Shown here: piece by piece, positions 10,113 through 20,162 of the stretch
How the letters are laid out: each line of letters opens with the position of its first letter
Numbering within the stretch: the first letter of the stretch is position 1
Source: Euborellia annulipes
Taxonomy: Eukaryota; Arthropoda; Insecta; Dermaptera; Anisolabididae
Reading direction: 5' to 3'
NCBI GenBank assembly: GCA_023213315.1
Contig: JAKCPI010015463.1
Span: 23,293-87,292 of the forward strand
DNA length: 64,000 nt
Program-made: the position numbers and the translations under genes
Notes under the pieces: model-generated
Told to the model about the DNA's origin: nothing
Seen by the model: the letters and a program-made list of their open reading frames with translations, nothing else
The model's database searches: none

Positions 10113-10925
10113 TTCTAAATTTTTCTTTGAATTTTTTAAGCTAAAAAATATGTAGCTATTTCATCATTTACATTATAAATATTAATGAAGTTATTTTTGT
10201 CTCTTTATCCTCTTTTATTTTACATCTATAATTATAAGCCATTCGTTAAAATTGTTTTATTAATAAAGATATTAATATAAAACAGAGTTTCAACCCCTAA
10301 AACAATTATCCCCCTCTTACTATATAGCTACAAAATAGTCGAGCAATTTTCTTAAAAAATATTTTCATTTTATAATACCTAAATTGTTATTAACTCTGAT
10401 AAATCCATTAAGACAAAACTTGTAATTACGTTAATACCAGTCTCGTATTATTAATTTTTTTTTTTGTATGAATGAATCACATTTTCTGGAAACGAAACCC
10501 GTATTCTTCTAATTAACTTTTTTTTTTTTTAATCAACTTTGAAAATTCATTTTATTCAAACAAAATTTTCATATTCCCCATTTGTGAGTCATCCTCGCTA
10601 TCGCTTACTCTTTCTAACGCTGTGCCTGAGTCATTTGCCAAATCATTTTCTTTTTTTCTAATGGCTGACTAATAAATAAATGCAATACTTTATTAGAATG
10701 TATTTATGATGATTTCTCTCTTTCATCTGATGCCAAATAAGTCGATCTATTAATTATAATTATAAATTTTAATTAAAAACTTTCATTTTTTTAAAATCTA
10801 AGTCTGATTAAAAAAATATGATTAAATTTTAATTTAATTTTGGTATATTTGTTATTTAAACTAAACTTTATTAACAAGATTCAAGTAATTAGTAGAGCCT
10901 TCTGAAAATAAAATATTTTTTCATT
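10113..10925. other. AT-rich stretch
   Basis: No gene or mobile-element ends seen. It contains the cluster of AP-1-like words listed separately. Confidence 0.5.
10585..10672. promoter_or_regulatory. Cluster of AP-1-like sites
   Basis: Two copies of TGAGTCAT (10585-10592 and 10627-10634) and a weaker TGACTAA (10666-10672) lie within 90 bases. TGAGTCA is the bZIP/AP-1 consensus. Function is inference only, and chance clustering is possible. Confidence 0.25.
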
Positions 10926-11335
10926 AAAAAAAATCTGGTGTGACTGGTCGCACAGCACACAATTTTCTCTTACCTTCGGTGATTGAAAGTTGTGTTTTGT
11001 GCTTATCACACCAGATTTTTTTGTGTCGACATATATTTAGTTTCCGACCGTAGGATCTACATTAGATAGAATTCAAGATGTAATATTTATAAACATGGGA
11101 AAACATATTTTGTTACCATGCCAACCATTTGTTCTATCATTCCTATTACCCAGTAAATACAAGAGCAAAGTGTGATTTAAAGGAAAATGAGATTATACAT
11201 TTTAAATGGCATCTAAAAAATAATTGATTTTTGAATTTTAATCAAAATCGTTCGAGCGAAATTCGAAAAAACTGAAAAAATACATCACTAAAGTACTAGT
11301 CCTTTTTGGTTAAAATTTAAGATTTCATTTATAGA
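10926..11335 (-). repeat. HER copy 5, left end missing
   Basis: Minus-strand HER with a well-preserved right-end hairpin (10926-11025), the X-box-like GTTACCATGCCAAC (11112-11125) and a mutated central palindrome (AAAGTACTAGTCCTTT). The left third is missing. Confidence 0.8.
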
Positions 11336-11600
11336 GTTGGGCCCCGTAATTGGTCTTGATAAATCGTGACTTGAGTGTTTTCGAAAAATATTTTATAAAC
11401 AAAGAAAATGAACAAACCTGGAAAATGAACTTGGGAAATAATAAAGATATTGTTCACTGATTAGCAACAACAAACCGGAAGATGTTGAGTTCGTTTACCG
11501 GACGGAATTGAATTTTTTCAAGTATTCTCTTTAAAAAATGAATTAATTTATTATTTAAAAATTTAATTTTAAATTATTAAAATCAGATCATTATACTTTT

Positions 11601-11851
11601 GACTAACGCCCATGATTTAGGCAACCCAAATGGCACACACCTGCATTGGGCATGCCTTCATTTCATTGGAAAACGAAATTTATTTTTATTTTATAAGACT
11701 TGGATTTAATTTTTGTTTTGATTTAACTTGAAAATAGAATATTAAAAAATATTATGAGATTTTGTGAAAAAGATTCACATTTCTGTTTTGACAAGGTTTT
11801 GCCCAATGCAGGCGTGTGCCATTTAAGTTGCCTAAATCCTGTGCGTTAGTC
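11601..11851. mobile_element. MITE with ~55-bp inverted ends
   Basis: GACTAACGCCCATGATTTAG at the left pairs with the complement of CCTAAATCCTGTGCGTTAGTC at the right. The arms continue through TTGGGCATGCC / GGTTTTGCCCAA with about 80% identity. 251 bp, AT-rich interior, no coding capacity. No convincing target duplication, so the superfamily is unassigned. Confidence 0.7.
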
Positions 11852-12201
11852 TCAATACATATGCCGACGATGGTATTTATGCCTATGTTTTTTTTTTTTT
11901 TTTTTTAATTCCTTAAATTCTTTTGTCCTGAGAGAATGATATGATTCACAACACATTTTTCCAACTTTCAAACAAAGAAATATATTATCGATATGCTAAT
12001 TTTGTTAATTAAATTTTAATCAAATGAAAAGCGATAATTGCTAGAAAAACTCACTTGTTCCATATTTTACTTTCTCTAAAATGTTGTTCAAAGCAATTTG
12101 TGTAGGGTAAATCCGGGAGAGATAAATTCTGAACATAGAAAGTAATTCTTAAATGATGAAAAAATAATCCAAATGAAAAACAGAATAATAATAGATAGTA
12201 T

Positions 12202-12390
12202 TTAGTCTTTTTTATTTCTTTTTTGGCGACCACAATCGACACAGAAATCTTCTAAAATAGTACAATCCCCGTGAAGCCATCTCTTGCATGTTGCACAACG
12301 CAACCAATCACATTTCTTGGAAGTTGAACATTTTTTTTTAAATTATGTATTAAACACATTTAGTTGCTTGGCATATTCGTGTAGTAACAT
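12202..12390 (-). pseudogene. Broken PHD-like zinc-finger protein fragment
   Basis: The minus strand from 12390 reads a 15-residue stretch beginning MLLHEYAKQLN. A TAA stop (12343-12345) follows, and then the frame continues to a second stop at 12202. The second part contains CDWLRCATCKRWLHGDC followed by FCVDC, spacing C-x2-C-x4-H-x2-C-x6-C-x2-C. W residues lie three before the first C of this set and two before the H, which is the C-terminal half of a PHD-type finger. The last residues are basic. Such fingers end several DNA-transposon transposases and many chromatin proteins; I cannot tell which. The internal stop, or an unseen intron, makes a relic likelier than a gene. Confidence 0.4.
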
Positions 12391-12494
12391 TTTATAACAA
12401 AAGAAAGTAAAATTATTAAATATGTTATGTCTTAAAAAAACAAAAAAAAAAATAATAATAACTGAAATTAAAAGTGCGTCGTGTAACCCTGACT

Positions 12495-12880
12495 AGGAGT
12501 GTGGCATCTCTCCGTTTCAGTACGGGTGAGGTTCCACACCATCCCACTTGCCGCCATTAACAGTAAAGAAACCAAACACCGACCCCTAACCTCACTAAAG
12601 ATCTTCTTGTCAAGAATATATTTGTCTTCGATCGAATATTTAAAATATTGGCTCTTAATAAACTCATTAGTAAAGCTTAAGAAAAACTTTTGAAAGCGTA
12701 AATGAAAGACTTGCCTTAGATTTTAAACTGTAGCCAGTAAAATAGTTTCCCAACTCAAAAGTGAAAAGATGGACACCTCTGTAGTACGATCTAGCTGATA
12801 GAGCTACAAGGGGTGGGTCATCTCCTCCGAATGTGGCGTCTCTCCCGGTTTTACCTTACCCTATACCAAACTCTTGAAAT
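12495..12880. repeat. Pair of diverged direct repeats
   Basis: GTGTGGCATCTCTCCGTTTC (from 12498) and ATGTGGCGTCTCTCCCGGTT (from 12829) begin similar ~45-bp stretches. A minus-strand relative may lie near 12108 (CCGGGAGAG). Nature unknown; the open frame here has no recognisable protein. Confidence 0.3.
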
Positions 12881-13692
12881 ATTTTGAAACTGAACTAGAG
12901 AATTTATCTCTCTTTGTCTGAATACAAAGCAAATTATTTTTTTCTTTTCTCAAAAGTGCGAGAAAATTTGACATGGGTTTGTTAAGAATTCTTACACTTC
13001 TATTATTGCTAGAAGACCCTTGTCAAAAATACATTCAATTAAAAGTTTGAGCAATATTTTTAAATTCAGAATCTTTTTTGTTACAGATCTACACACAGAG
13101 CGAAAATTTAGAAGACTATTTGGAGTTGGATATTAAAAAAAAAACTTCGAAAATTTTTCTCACGGATTCCACACTACAAGGTAATTAGTCATCTTCATTT
13201 TTACTTTTTAAAGAATTTGCTATAGCTACTCATATATACTCTTTATTTCTACTTATCTCAACACTGAAAAATTTTAAATATTTTTCAATAAATAGAAAGT
13301 TCTGAACTTGTAGATAAGGAAGTGTGTTATGTCAAGAATTAATATCGTCAATCATTAGATATCACATCTAAGAGTCCATTCGATTATAAGTTTCTGATAA
13401 ATAATACACTCAACTTCTTATCAAATATCTTTGCATATTTTTTTTTCTATAAGATTATCTCTCTAACTAGTGCCGTACCTAAGTAGTTAATTTTTTTGGT
13501 CAGGACTGATGCCAGATCCCCTCAATGGGAAAATTAGCATAATGGAAGAAGAAGAAAAAGAAATATAAGTCCTAGCTCGGGTAATTCGTGGTCGTTATCC
13601 ACATTCTCACAAAATATGAGCCTCTGAGTTTCATTTTTTATTTATTTCATTCGCGTTTAAAAACATTTTGTAAAATAGTTTATTTTTTGTGC
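12881..13692. other. AT-rich stretch
   Basis: Nothing recognised except a Repeat C tail-like fragment at about 13565-13635 (AGCTCGGGTAATTCGTGGTC ... ATGAGCCTCTGAG). Confidence 0.5.
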
Positions 13693-13700
13693 ATAAACAT

Positions 13701-14089
13701 TAGGGTCCGACCGAAACAAGATTTTCAGCCGAAACCGAAACCGAATATTCGGCCTCAACCTTAGTTTCGGGACCGTACCGAAACCGAAACTTGTATTTCC
13801 TATAAAAATTTTTTTCGATTTTACCTTTTTTTTTTGAATTTTTTTTTCCCTCCCGTGAAAATCATTTTACCTTTTTTTTAGGGAGACTAAATTTTTTTTC
13901 TCCCTCAAGTGCAAATTATTTGACCTTTTTTTTTTTTGCATGCGAGTCTCATCCCATTTTTTCAGACTCTGGTTTCGGCCGGGAAAGTTCGGCCACTTTT
14001 TGGCCGAAACCGAAACACGGCCGAAACCATGATTTTTGGCCGAAACTGGCCGAAACCGTAACCGAAACCGAATATTCGGTCGGTTCCTA
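13701..14089. mobile_element. hAT-type MITE (ACCGAAACCGAAA family)
   Basis: Flanked by a perfect 8-bp duplication ATAAACAT (13693-13700 and 14090-14097). Ends TAGGGTCCGACCGAA and TTCGGTCGGTTCCTA fit the hAT YARNG rule. Subterminal ACCGAAACCGAA repeats lie on both sides, with CCGAATATTCGG palindromes. 389 bp, non-coding. Other copies at 37586 and, badly damaged, about 58200. Confidence 0.9.
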
Positions 14090-14097
14090 ATAAACAT

Positions 14098-15018
14098 AGC
14101 ATAATTATTTCTTGATTATAAAAAAAAGCCCATTAATAAGTATTTTAATTCTCTCCATACCCAAATAAATAAAAAACATCGAGTTCCTGTTTTATCACTT
14201 AAAATAAAGGTAAAATCGAAAAAAAAAAAAAAAAAATATCTAAATATCTCTCGATGAAATCATTTTCTCTCCCCTGTTTATTTTTATATATGATTCTTAC
14301 CTATCGAAAGGGAAGTGCCTCTCTATAATAAACACATCTGAATTTTTATTATATTAAAACGACCTGATCGATTATGGTTTGATAATTTTTATACCAGTTT
14401 CTCTCTCTGTCTCTCACTCAAAAAAAAAAAAAAAAAAAAAAAAATGAAAACATTTCAAACGTCATTCTGTCCATTTCGTGATGTATTATGTCAATAAATG
14501 TTATACATTTGTTAGATATTATTATTAATAATTAAATTTATAAACAAATAAAAGGTAAAAATGATGATTTACATTAACAGCAGTGACATAGTATGGGGGA
14601 GGCATTCTCAGAAATTGGTTAAATACCTGAAAGGTAAAATTTTCCCATTACATTTAAATATAAATCTACTGAAAAAATTCCAACAAATCTGAATATAGAA
14701 ACAGCTTAGAATTTCTTTTCGAAGTCGTAAATATCCATCCATCATTTGTTTAACATCTTTATATATAGATGGGGGAAAAACACTCCGGAAATTTTCCCAA
14801 AATGGGGAAAATCTTTAAAACCTCTAACAGACTTTAGTCTTTGGGGAATCAAGATCGAGTATCAATCATGCATATCTGATATATGGAGTTAGATATTTAT
14901 TTCTGTGACGTTTGACAAGGAGAATCAGAGGAGGCCTTCAAGAGCATCAATTTTTCTGATAAGAATTATGGGTTTTCTGTACTTTTATTGCTTTTCTGTA
15001 AATAGTCCTTTAATCAGA
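14098..15018. other. AT-rich stretch
   Basis: Contains simple runs: A17 near 14220, a (TC)n then A24 tract at 14400-14443. No gene or element ends seen. Confidence 0.5.
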
Positions 15019-15121
15019 TTTCAAATAAAGCATATTTTATCTATTAACGTTCATGGGGAAGCCAACCCGGGACTCCGGTGCGAGAAGCGAATATCTTCCC
15101 ACTGAGCCACGGCTCTCGGGC
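15019..15121 (-). repeat. SINE-B head, minus strand
   Basis: Minus strand begins CCCGAGAGCCGTGGCTCAGT, then GGGAAGATATTCGCTTCTCG and a B-box region CCGGAGTCCCGGGTTGGCTTC. A T-run (A tail) is not present at its far end, so it is truncated. Confidence 0.6.
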
Positions 15122-15303
15122 AAAAAAAACTTAAAAAGAAACTTAATGTTTTGTGGCTGTGGAGATTTAATCAGGATTCGCGTTGAATCAGAGACCCCGA
15201 GTAGCAAGTAAATGATAATTTTTGTACATATCAAAGTAAAAAGAAATTGCATATGATTGCAATGACATTAAATAGGCTACCTTAGATCTTGTATAATTGA
15301 CAA

Positions 15304-15352
15304 TATTTGCCCTGATGAAGATCGTGATTCACGACCGAAACGTCGGCGAATA
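15304..15352 (+). ncRNA. Best hammerhead-ribozyme-like motif in the window
   Basis: In order: TATTTGCC (15304-15311), CTGATGA (15312-15318), AGA, stem II TCGTG-ATT-CACGA, CC, GAAA (15337-15340), CGTC, GGCGAATA (15345-15352). TATTTGCC and GGCGAATA form 8 pairs (one G-T) as stem I. ACGT is self-complementary, so a two-molecule stem III with GTC at the cleavage position is possible. CUGANGA plus GAAA is the invariant hammerhead core. An unpaired base or bases next to stem II depart from the classical fold. The surrounding repeat extends to about 15270-15420 and ends in GGCTGC-type sequence as at other HHL loci. Confidence 0.5.
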
Positions 15353-15420
15353 AAAAAATAAAATATTTTTTTATTTAATCTCCTGGCTGCAAAGTTCCTG
15401 GGAATCCTGCTTAAAAAGAA

Positions 15421-16996
15421 AATGACTATTCAAAGGTCGATGTAAATATTTGAAGAAATTTTAAAAAATCCAACATAATTATTCATTATGGTTTGCTGAT
15501 TATAAATAACTAGTTGTAAAAAGTGCCGAAGACGAGCAAAATTTTATAAGTTTTAAATTTCCCTTCCTAACTCTACTTCCTGTAATTCTGGCCAGAGCAC
15601 TGACACATACACACAGGTACAGGAAGTCAGAGGCTAGCGCTTTATATATAGTAATGATAATGATAACTATTAAAAACAAATTAAATTATATTTCTTTCTA
15701 TGCTTTTAATTTATATAATGAAAATTTTCAAATTATCTTAGCCTTAAAAAAACGTGATTTACTTTTTCGATTTTTGGAATACCGCGTGAAATAATTTATT
15801 TTTAGCTTGGAAATAATCTTAAAGGAATCCTTAAAAATGTAAGACTGTGGGAAACCCCATAAAACTCCCCTAAGCAAGGGGCTCGAAATGGAAAAGGGAC
15901 AGAATGGCGATGATTGATTTGAAATATTAATTGACTTGCGTTCACTAATGACATTTCGACAACATCACATTCTATTTAAAGGAGGCAAAAGGTAATTCCA
16001 TAAATTATATAGATGCGCTATTCAAAGCAATAAAATGCCTATAAAATTGTGCATTAAATTAAAAATCATTTTTTACCTTATAACCCTTCATCGAAAATAC
16101 TATCATAATAAAATTTCATGTGGTTTGAGAATATAAAATTATATTAAATTGCTATTTATGAAAGGATATGTACGCTTACTAATAATCTCTTTAAAATGAT
16201 CATTTATTTCAAACTCAAAAAAAAATCGTGTGAAAAAAAAACTAAAATGATTTCCCATTGGAGAATCATTTTTTTTTTCACTTTTCCCATTAAATTTATT
16301 GAAATTTTATAAATCACACTCAATCAATATAAAATAAACTTGAAATTAAATCTAATTATTGACTAAATAATTTCCATAAATTAAAAAAAAAAAAATAAAC
16401 CTGGAAGATATGCAACCCAAATACATAGTTTTATTTTGTGATTTTATAATAAGGTTAGGTTTGCCGTGATGGATGATAAGAGTTTAAAAAGAGGTGAAAT
16501 AAAGAGCGAGATTTGGACAAGAATTGTTTATTTAACAAAACAAAAAAAAAGGTTATTGTTACAACAATACTCTTAAGAATAATAGTATTGGCGTGCATTA
16601 CCGAATGCTAAAAATACTCCAACATATTTTTAAGCATTATCTTTCGAGAAATAAAATTCTAGAAATTAGGAAGAATTTAAAGCATCAATAGCGTTTAACG
16701 AACCGCTAAATACGTTCTTGCGACCCGGCACAAATCATATAAATGTTCAATTGTATATTTGGAAGTTACTGGGAGAGAATTGCCTGTTTTTGATGACAGA
16801 AATTTAAGATGATGGCCCATCCGTTGACTGAAACTGATCTTTAGGTCCACAAATCAGTAGCCATTTCTAATAAAATTAACTATCTACTATCATTACTTAA
16901 GTAGTAGTTTCCAGACTGTGAGTCGAGGCTCCAAGAAATTTCAAAATGTGTCCTATTCAAAAGCCTCATTTATCCAATATAAATACGGAGGATTAA
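15421..16996. other. AT-rich stretch
   Basis: No gene found. Short A and T runs only. Confidence 0.5.
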
Positions 16997-16998
16997 TA

Positions 16999-17489
16999 CC
17001 AGGTCATTCAATAAGTCCGTAGGATAAGAAAAAAAAACAAACAAAATTTTGGCAAAACTCGATTTTATTATTCAACATAGTTGCCTTCGAGGGCGATACA
17101 ACGGGCATAGCAATTTATCTTTCTCGTCAAAATAGGCATCAGTTTCAGCGATTACTTCATCATCGGACTTAAATTTCTTCCCACCAAGCATTCTCTTGAG
17201 ATCTGAAAACAGGAAAAAGTCGCTGGGGGCTAAATCTGGAGAATATGATGGGTGGTTAAGCAATTCGAAGCAATGCTTTATTAAAACTCCTGAAATTCAC
17301 TTTTTTCCATTTTTTTTTCCAATAACAAAAGTTGCTTCACATAAAATTCTATAATTCACGAATCAATAGTTAGATTGCTGTCAAATTTATACACGTATCG
17401 TTTAAAGGTTAGTACTAAATAAAAATCATATGGAAAAATTCTAGTAACGCCATCTATATGTCATCCTACGGACTTATTGAATGACCTGT
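16999..17489 (-). mobile_element. Internally deleted mariner element
   Basis: Inverted ends match over 25-26 bp (AGGTCATTCAATAAGTCCGT then AGGAT) and sit between TA dinucleotides at 16997-16998 and 17490-17491, the Tc1/mariner target. At 491 bp it is far shorter than a full mariner (about 1.3 kb). Only the transposase 3' end remains, on the minus strand. The near-perfect termini suggest it was mobilised in trans not very long ago. Confidence 0.9.
17068..17290 (-). pseudogene. Mariner transposase C-terminal relic
   Basis: Minus strand encodes FELLNH then PSYSPDLAPSDFFLFSDLKR, the block around the third catalytic aspartate of the D,D34D mariner transposase. GGKKFKSDDEV and a YFDEKDK stretch follow. 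About 15 codons later, in another frame, comes CIALEGNYVE and a TAA stop (17068-17070), the usual mariner C-terminus. A deletion with frame change therefore lies near 17110. The first two catalytic aspartates are gone; the product cannot be functional. Confidence 0.9.
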
Positions 17490-17491
17490 TA

Positions 17492-18287
17492 TACTCTTCA
17501 CTCTAAATATACCTAATACACTTGTTTGTACACATATTAACATTTTGGTAGCGAGGGTTTAAGGATTTGGCGGAGTTTTCAAGAGTTATTTTACATTTTT
17601 TAGGTAGAGAAAGAAAGCCTCTGTGCTCTACCTCTCCCTTTGGCGCGATTTGGACACCCATGTCCTATAGTTTTATCATCTATCATCATAAATATTAATA
17701 TATTTATTCTCAAATTATCTTTTAATACACTAATATAAATGAATTTTTAAAAAGATCGCTTTCCGGAAAAGCCGATATTTTATTTTATTTCCTCCCCTGG
17801 AAACTAAACTTATCTTTAGAATCATTTAGATGAATAATTCAAACGGCGTTCATTCATTTTCGGGGATAATAAAATGAATTTCGTGATAAATTCTAGGACC
17901 AATATTCTTTCTATTAATCTATCGACTTGATAGTCCAACTATATGCTTGTCCTTCGTTTTTTAGGTGGGGGGGGGGGGGGCTTCATTGCGTGAGAGATAC
18001 TTGGGATTCGTGCATAATTGCTTCTCCCAATCTTTTCTTTTCATGTCGCATGCTATCGAGTTAAATTGAAAACAATTGACCAAATATACTACCATATATT
18101 TATATATAAATATAAAAATTTCTTTTAACTACTTACACGAATGATAAATCAAGAATTCGTTGTTTATTTTTAAGAGACCAAACTTTTGATATAAAAAAAG
18201 GAATTAAAATAATCTCATCTCCACTTTCTTCTCATTAGTTTTTTTAAATTAAAATTCTCAGGCTCATATAGGTATTATTTAGGCCTA
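17492..18287. other. AT-rich stretch with a G run
   Basis: No gene found. A 14-base G run lies at 17967-17980. Confidence 0.5.
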
Positions 18288-18926
18288 ATTAATACTTTCT
18301 CTTACCTCTATAAATGTTCAATTGTAATGCAATTGCAACATGTTAATATATATAGAGAGAAAGTATTGGATTCATGCCAAAAATTCGATGTCGAGATTTT
18401 GATGGATATACACGTTTTGAGGTCCCCTAAATCCACAAAAGTGGTTTTTGCAACATGGTCTGCCTGTGTGTGTGTCTGTATTCAATTTTAAGCATGAAGA
18501 AATTGAGCTATAACGCTGATATTTTATATTTAAGTTAGACACCTACCTGGAGTGTGTAAATAAGCTTTTAATCAAAATCAGCCAAAGAGTACTAGTACTT
18601 TACTGATGTACTTTTTCAGTTTTTTCAATTTTCTCAAAATTCGCTCCAACGATTTTGATTTAAATTCATAAATCAATTATTTTTTAGATGCTCTTTGAAA
18701 TGTATATTCTCATTTGGCCATTGAAAACTTTTGAAGACCACTTTACTCTTGTACATCATAGAAAAGATAGAAGAAATGGTTGTCATGGTAACAGATTATA
18801 AATATGTTCCCATTATAGATTTGACATCTTGAAATTAAATGTAGCGTACTGTCGGAAACTAAATATATGTCGACACAAAAAATCTTGATCTGTGTTCTGT
18901 GCTTGTCACACCAAATTTTTGTGTAT
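18288..18926 (+). repeat. HER copy 6, essentially full length
   Basis: Plus-strand copy running from the left-end TACTTTCTCTTACC hairpin through GTTTTGAGGTCCCC, a one-mismatch central palindrome (18586-18601) and the X-box-like GTTGTCATGGTAAC (18779-18792) to a shortened right-end hairpin (about 18880-18926). About 640 bp. Useful, with 42252-42936, as a reference copy. Confidence 0.85.
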
Positions 18927-18965
18927 TAAATTCATATTTCACTCATTTGTTTACAAATTTTCTGT

Positions 18966-19094
18966 TTATATCAGAGCTTGAGAAGATCGTTTGCCTTCTA
19001 AATCAGCATCTTCACGGTAGTTTTTGACAAATTCTAAACAGGCCACCAGATGCTGCGGGCTCCTGCCCGCTTCTCTCGCATTTTCGTTGTCAAC
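18966..19094 (-). CDS. Unidentified 42-codon open stretch
   Basis: On the minus strand an open frame without a start codon runs from 19094 to a TAA at 18966. It includes SPQHLVACLEFVKNYRED and ends in SSQAL-I. It is GC-richer than its surroundings and its composition looks protein-like. An AG just upstream (CTTGAG|TTGACA) could be a weak acceptor. I do not recognise the sequence. It could be a terminal exon, a transposon relic or chance. Confidence 0.2.
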   Translation of the reverse strand, partial: VDNENAREAGRSPQHLVACLEFVKNYREDADLEGKRSSQALI

Positions 19095-19287
19095 TCAAGT
19101 TCATAGTTAAATAGCATAACGAATGAAACCAAATTGATGTCAATCTCGTTAATGTTCATGAAGTAGACTAATCTTTGCATTATTCTGTCTCATTAGAGTC
19201 CATAATCTTTTTAAAGTTGAAAAGATAATCCTCTTTCTTTTATATTAAATTATTTATAATAATATTTTTATGTGGATAAGTTTACAG

Positions 19288-19416
19288 GCGGGGGGGCGGG
19301 AGGGGGGAAACACCCCCCACCCTTGGGGGGGGGTGGGGGGGGGCGGGGGGGGGGCGGGGGGGGGGGGCCCACGGGGGGGGCCCCCCATAAATTTAGGGGG
19401 AAAAAAAAAAAAAAAA
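19288..19416. other. G-run tract, probable sequencing or assembly artefact
   Basis: About 130 bases that are almost only G with a few C, ending in a 17-base A run. The composition is unlike the rest of the window. Two open frames rich in glycine or proline are produced by it and are not genes. Confidence 0.6.
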
Positions 19417-19740
19417 AGTTATACAGTTTATTCTCAAAGAGAGGGCTCGTTACGGGCAAAATAAAATAGAGAGAGCCTGAGTGGGCCATCCACGCAAATC
19501 TTTTTGTAAGGAACTTTTCTGTTTGGTATAAACACTTAGTTTTATGGTTAAAAATAATTAAAACTAATGTCAACATTTTTTAAATAAAATCTCAAAATTT
19601 TCAAAAAAAAAGGGGGGGGTTGTGTCACTGAATTCCATTTTGGATTATATTAAAGATATATTTATATCAATTAATTGAATTTTCCAGAAATCATTTTAAA
19701 TTCTAAAAGTAAGTCTTAAGTCTTTTATTAGGCATATTAG

Positions 19741-19912
19741 GTCATTTTGACTTTAAACGATACTTATATATCCAGGCATATTTATTTATATCAGTGCTAT
19801 CAAAATGATTAGGCTAAACAAATTCATCGGACTGCCTGGGGTTTGAACCCACTCCCTTTGGGTTTTAAATTATCTATATTGTCAACACCTCTAATCTCTA
19901 GACCACAGAGGG
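19741..19912 (-). repeat. SINE-A-like copy, minus strand
   Basis: On the minus strand: CTCTGTGGTCTAGAGATTAG, GTGTTGACAATATAG, then GGGTTCAAACCCCAGGCAGT (B-box), CCGATGAATTTGTTT and the GTTTAAAGTCAAAATGACC tail. The head differs from standard SINE-A, so it may be a subfamily. A related head fragment is at 22400-22475. Confidence 0.55.
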
Positions 19913-20024
19913 AAGGGGAGCATTAAATATTTTTAAATAATTCTTCTCTAAAATTGTTATTTTGTTCTTTGCAACCAATTCTTAACAAAGGCATAGAAAA
20001 TTTTTTGATTTATTCTCTAACTTT

Positions 20025-20162
20025 TAGAACTACCAAAGGTTAAGGGATTGCATCCCGACCCATGCGACAAAATTTCTTTCAATTGAATTAGATACCAATC
20101 AATTGAAATAAATAAGGGCGGGAAAAAACCTTAAAATCGAATTAAAAAAAAAAAAAAAAACC
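20025..20162 (+). repeat. SINE-B, 5'-truncated
   Basis: GGTTAAGGGATTGCATCCCG (B-box region), TTTCAATTGAATTAGATACC / CAATTGAAATAAATA pairs and an A18 tail identify SINE-B. Confidence 0.7.

Noticed and set aside
19268..19576. A 102-codon proline-rich protein on the minus strand
   Set aside because: It is the complement of the G-run tract.
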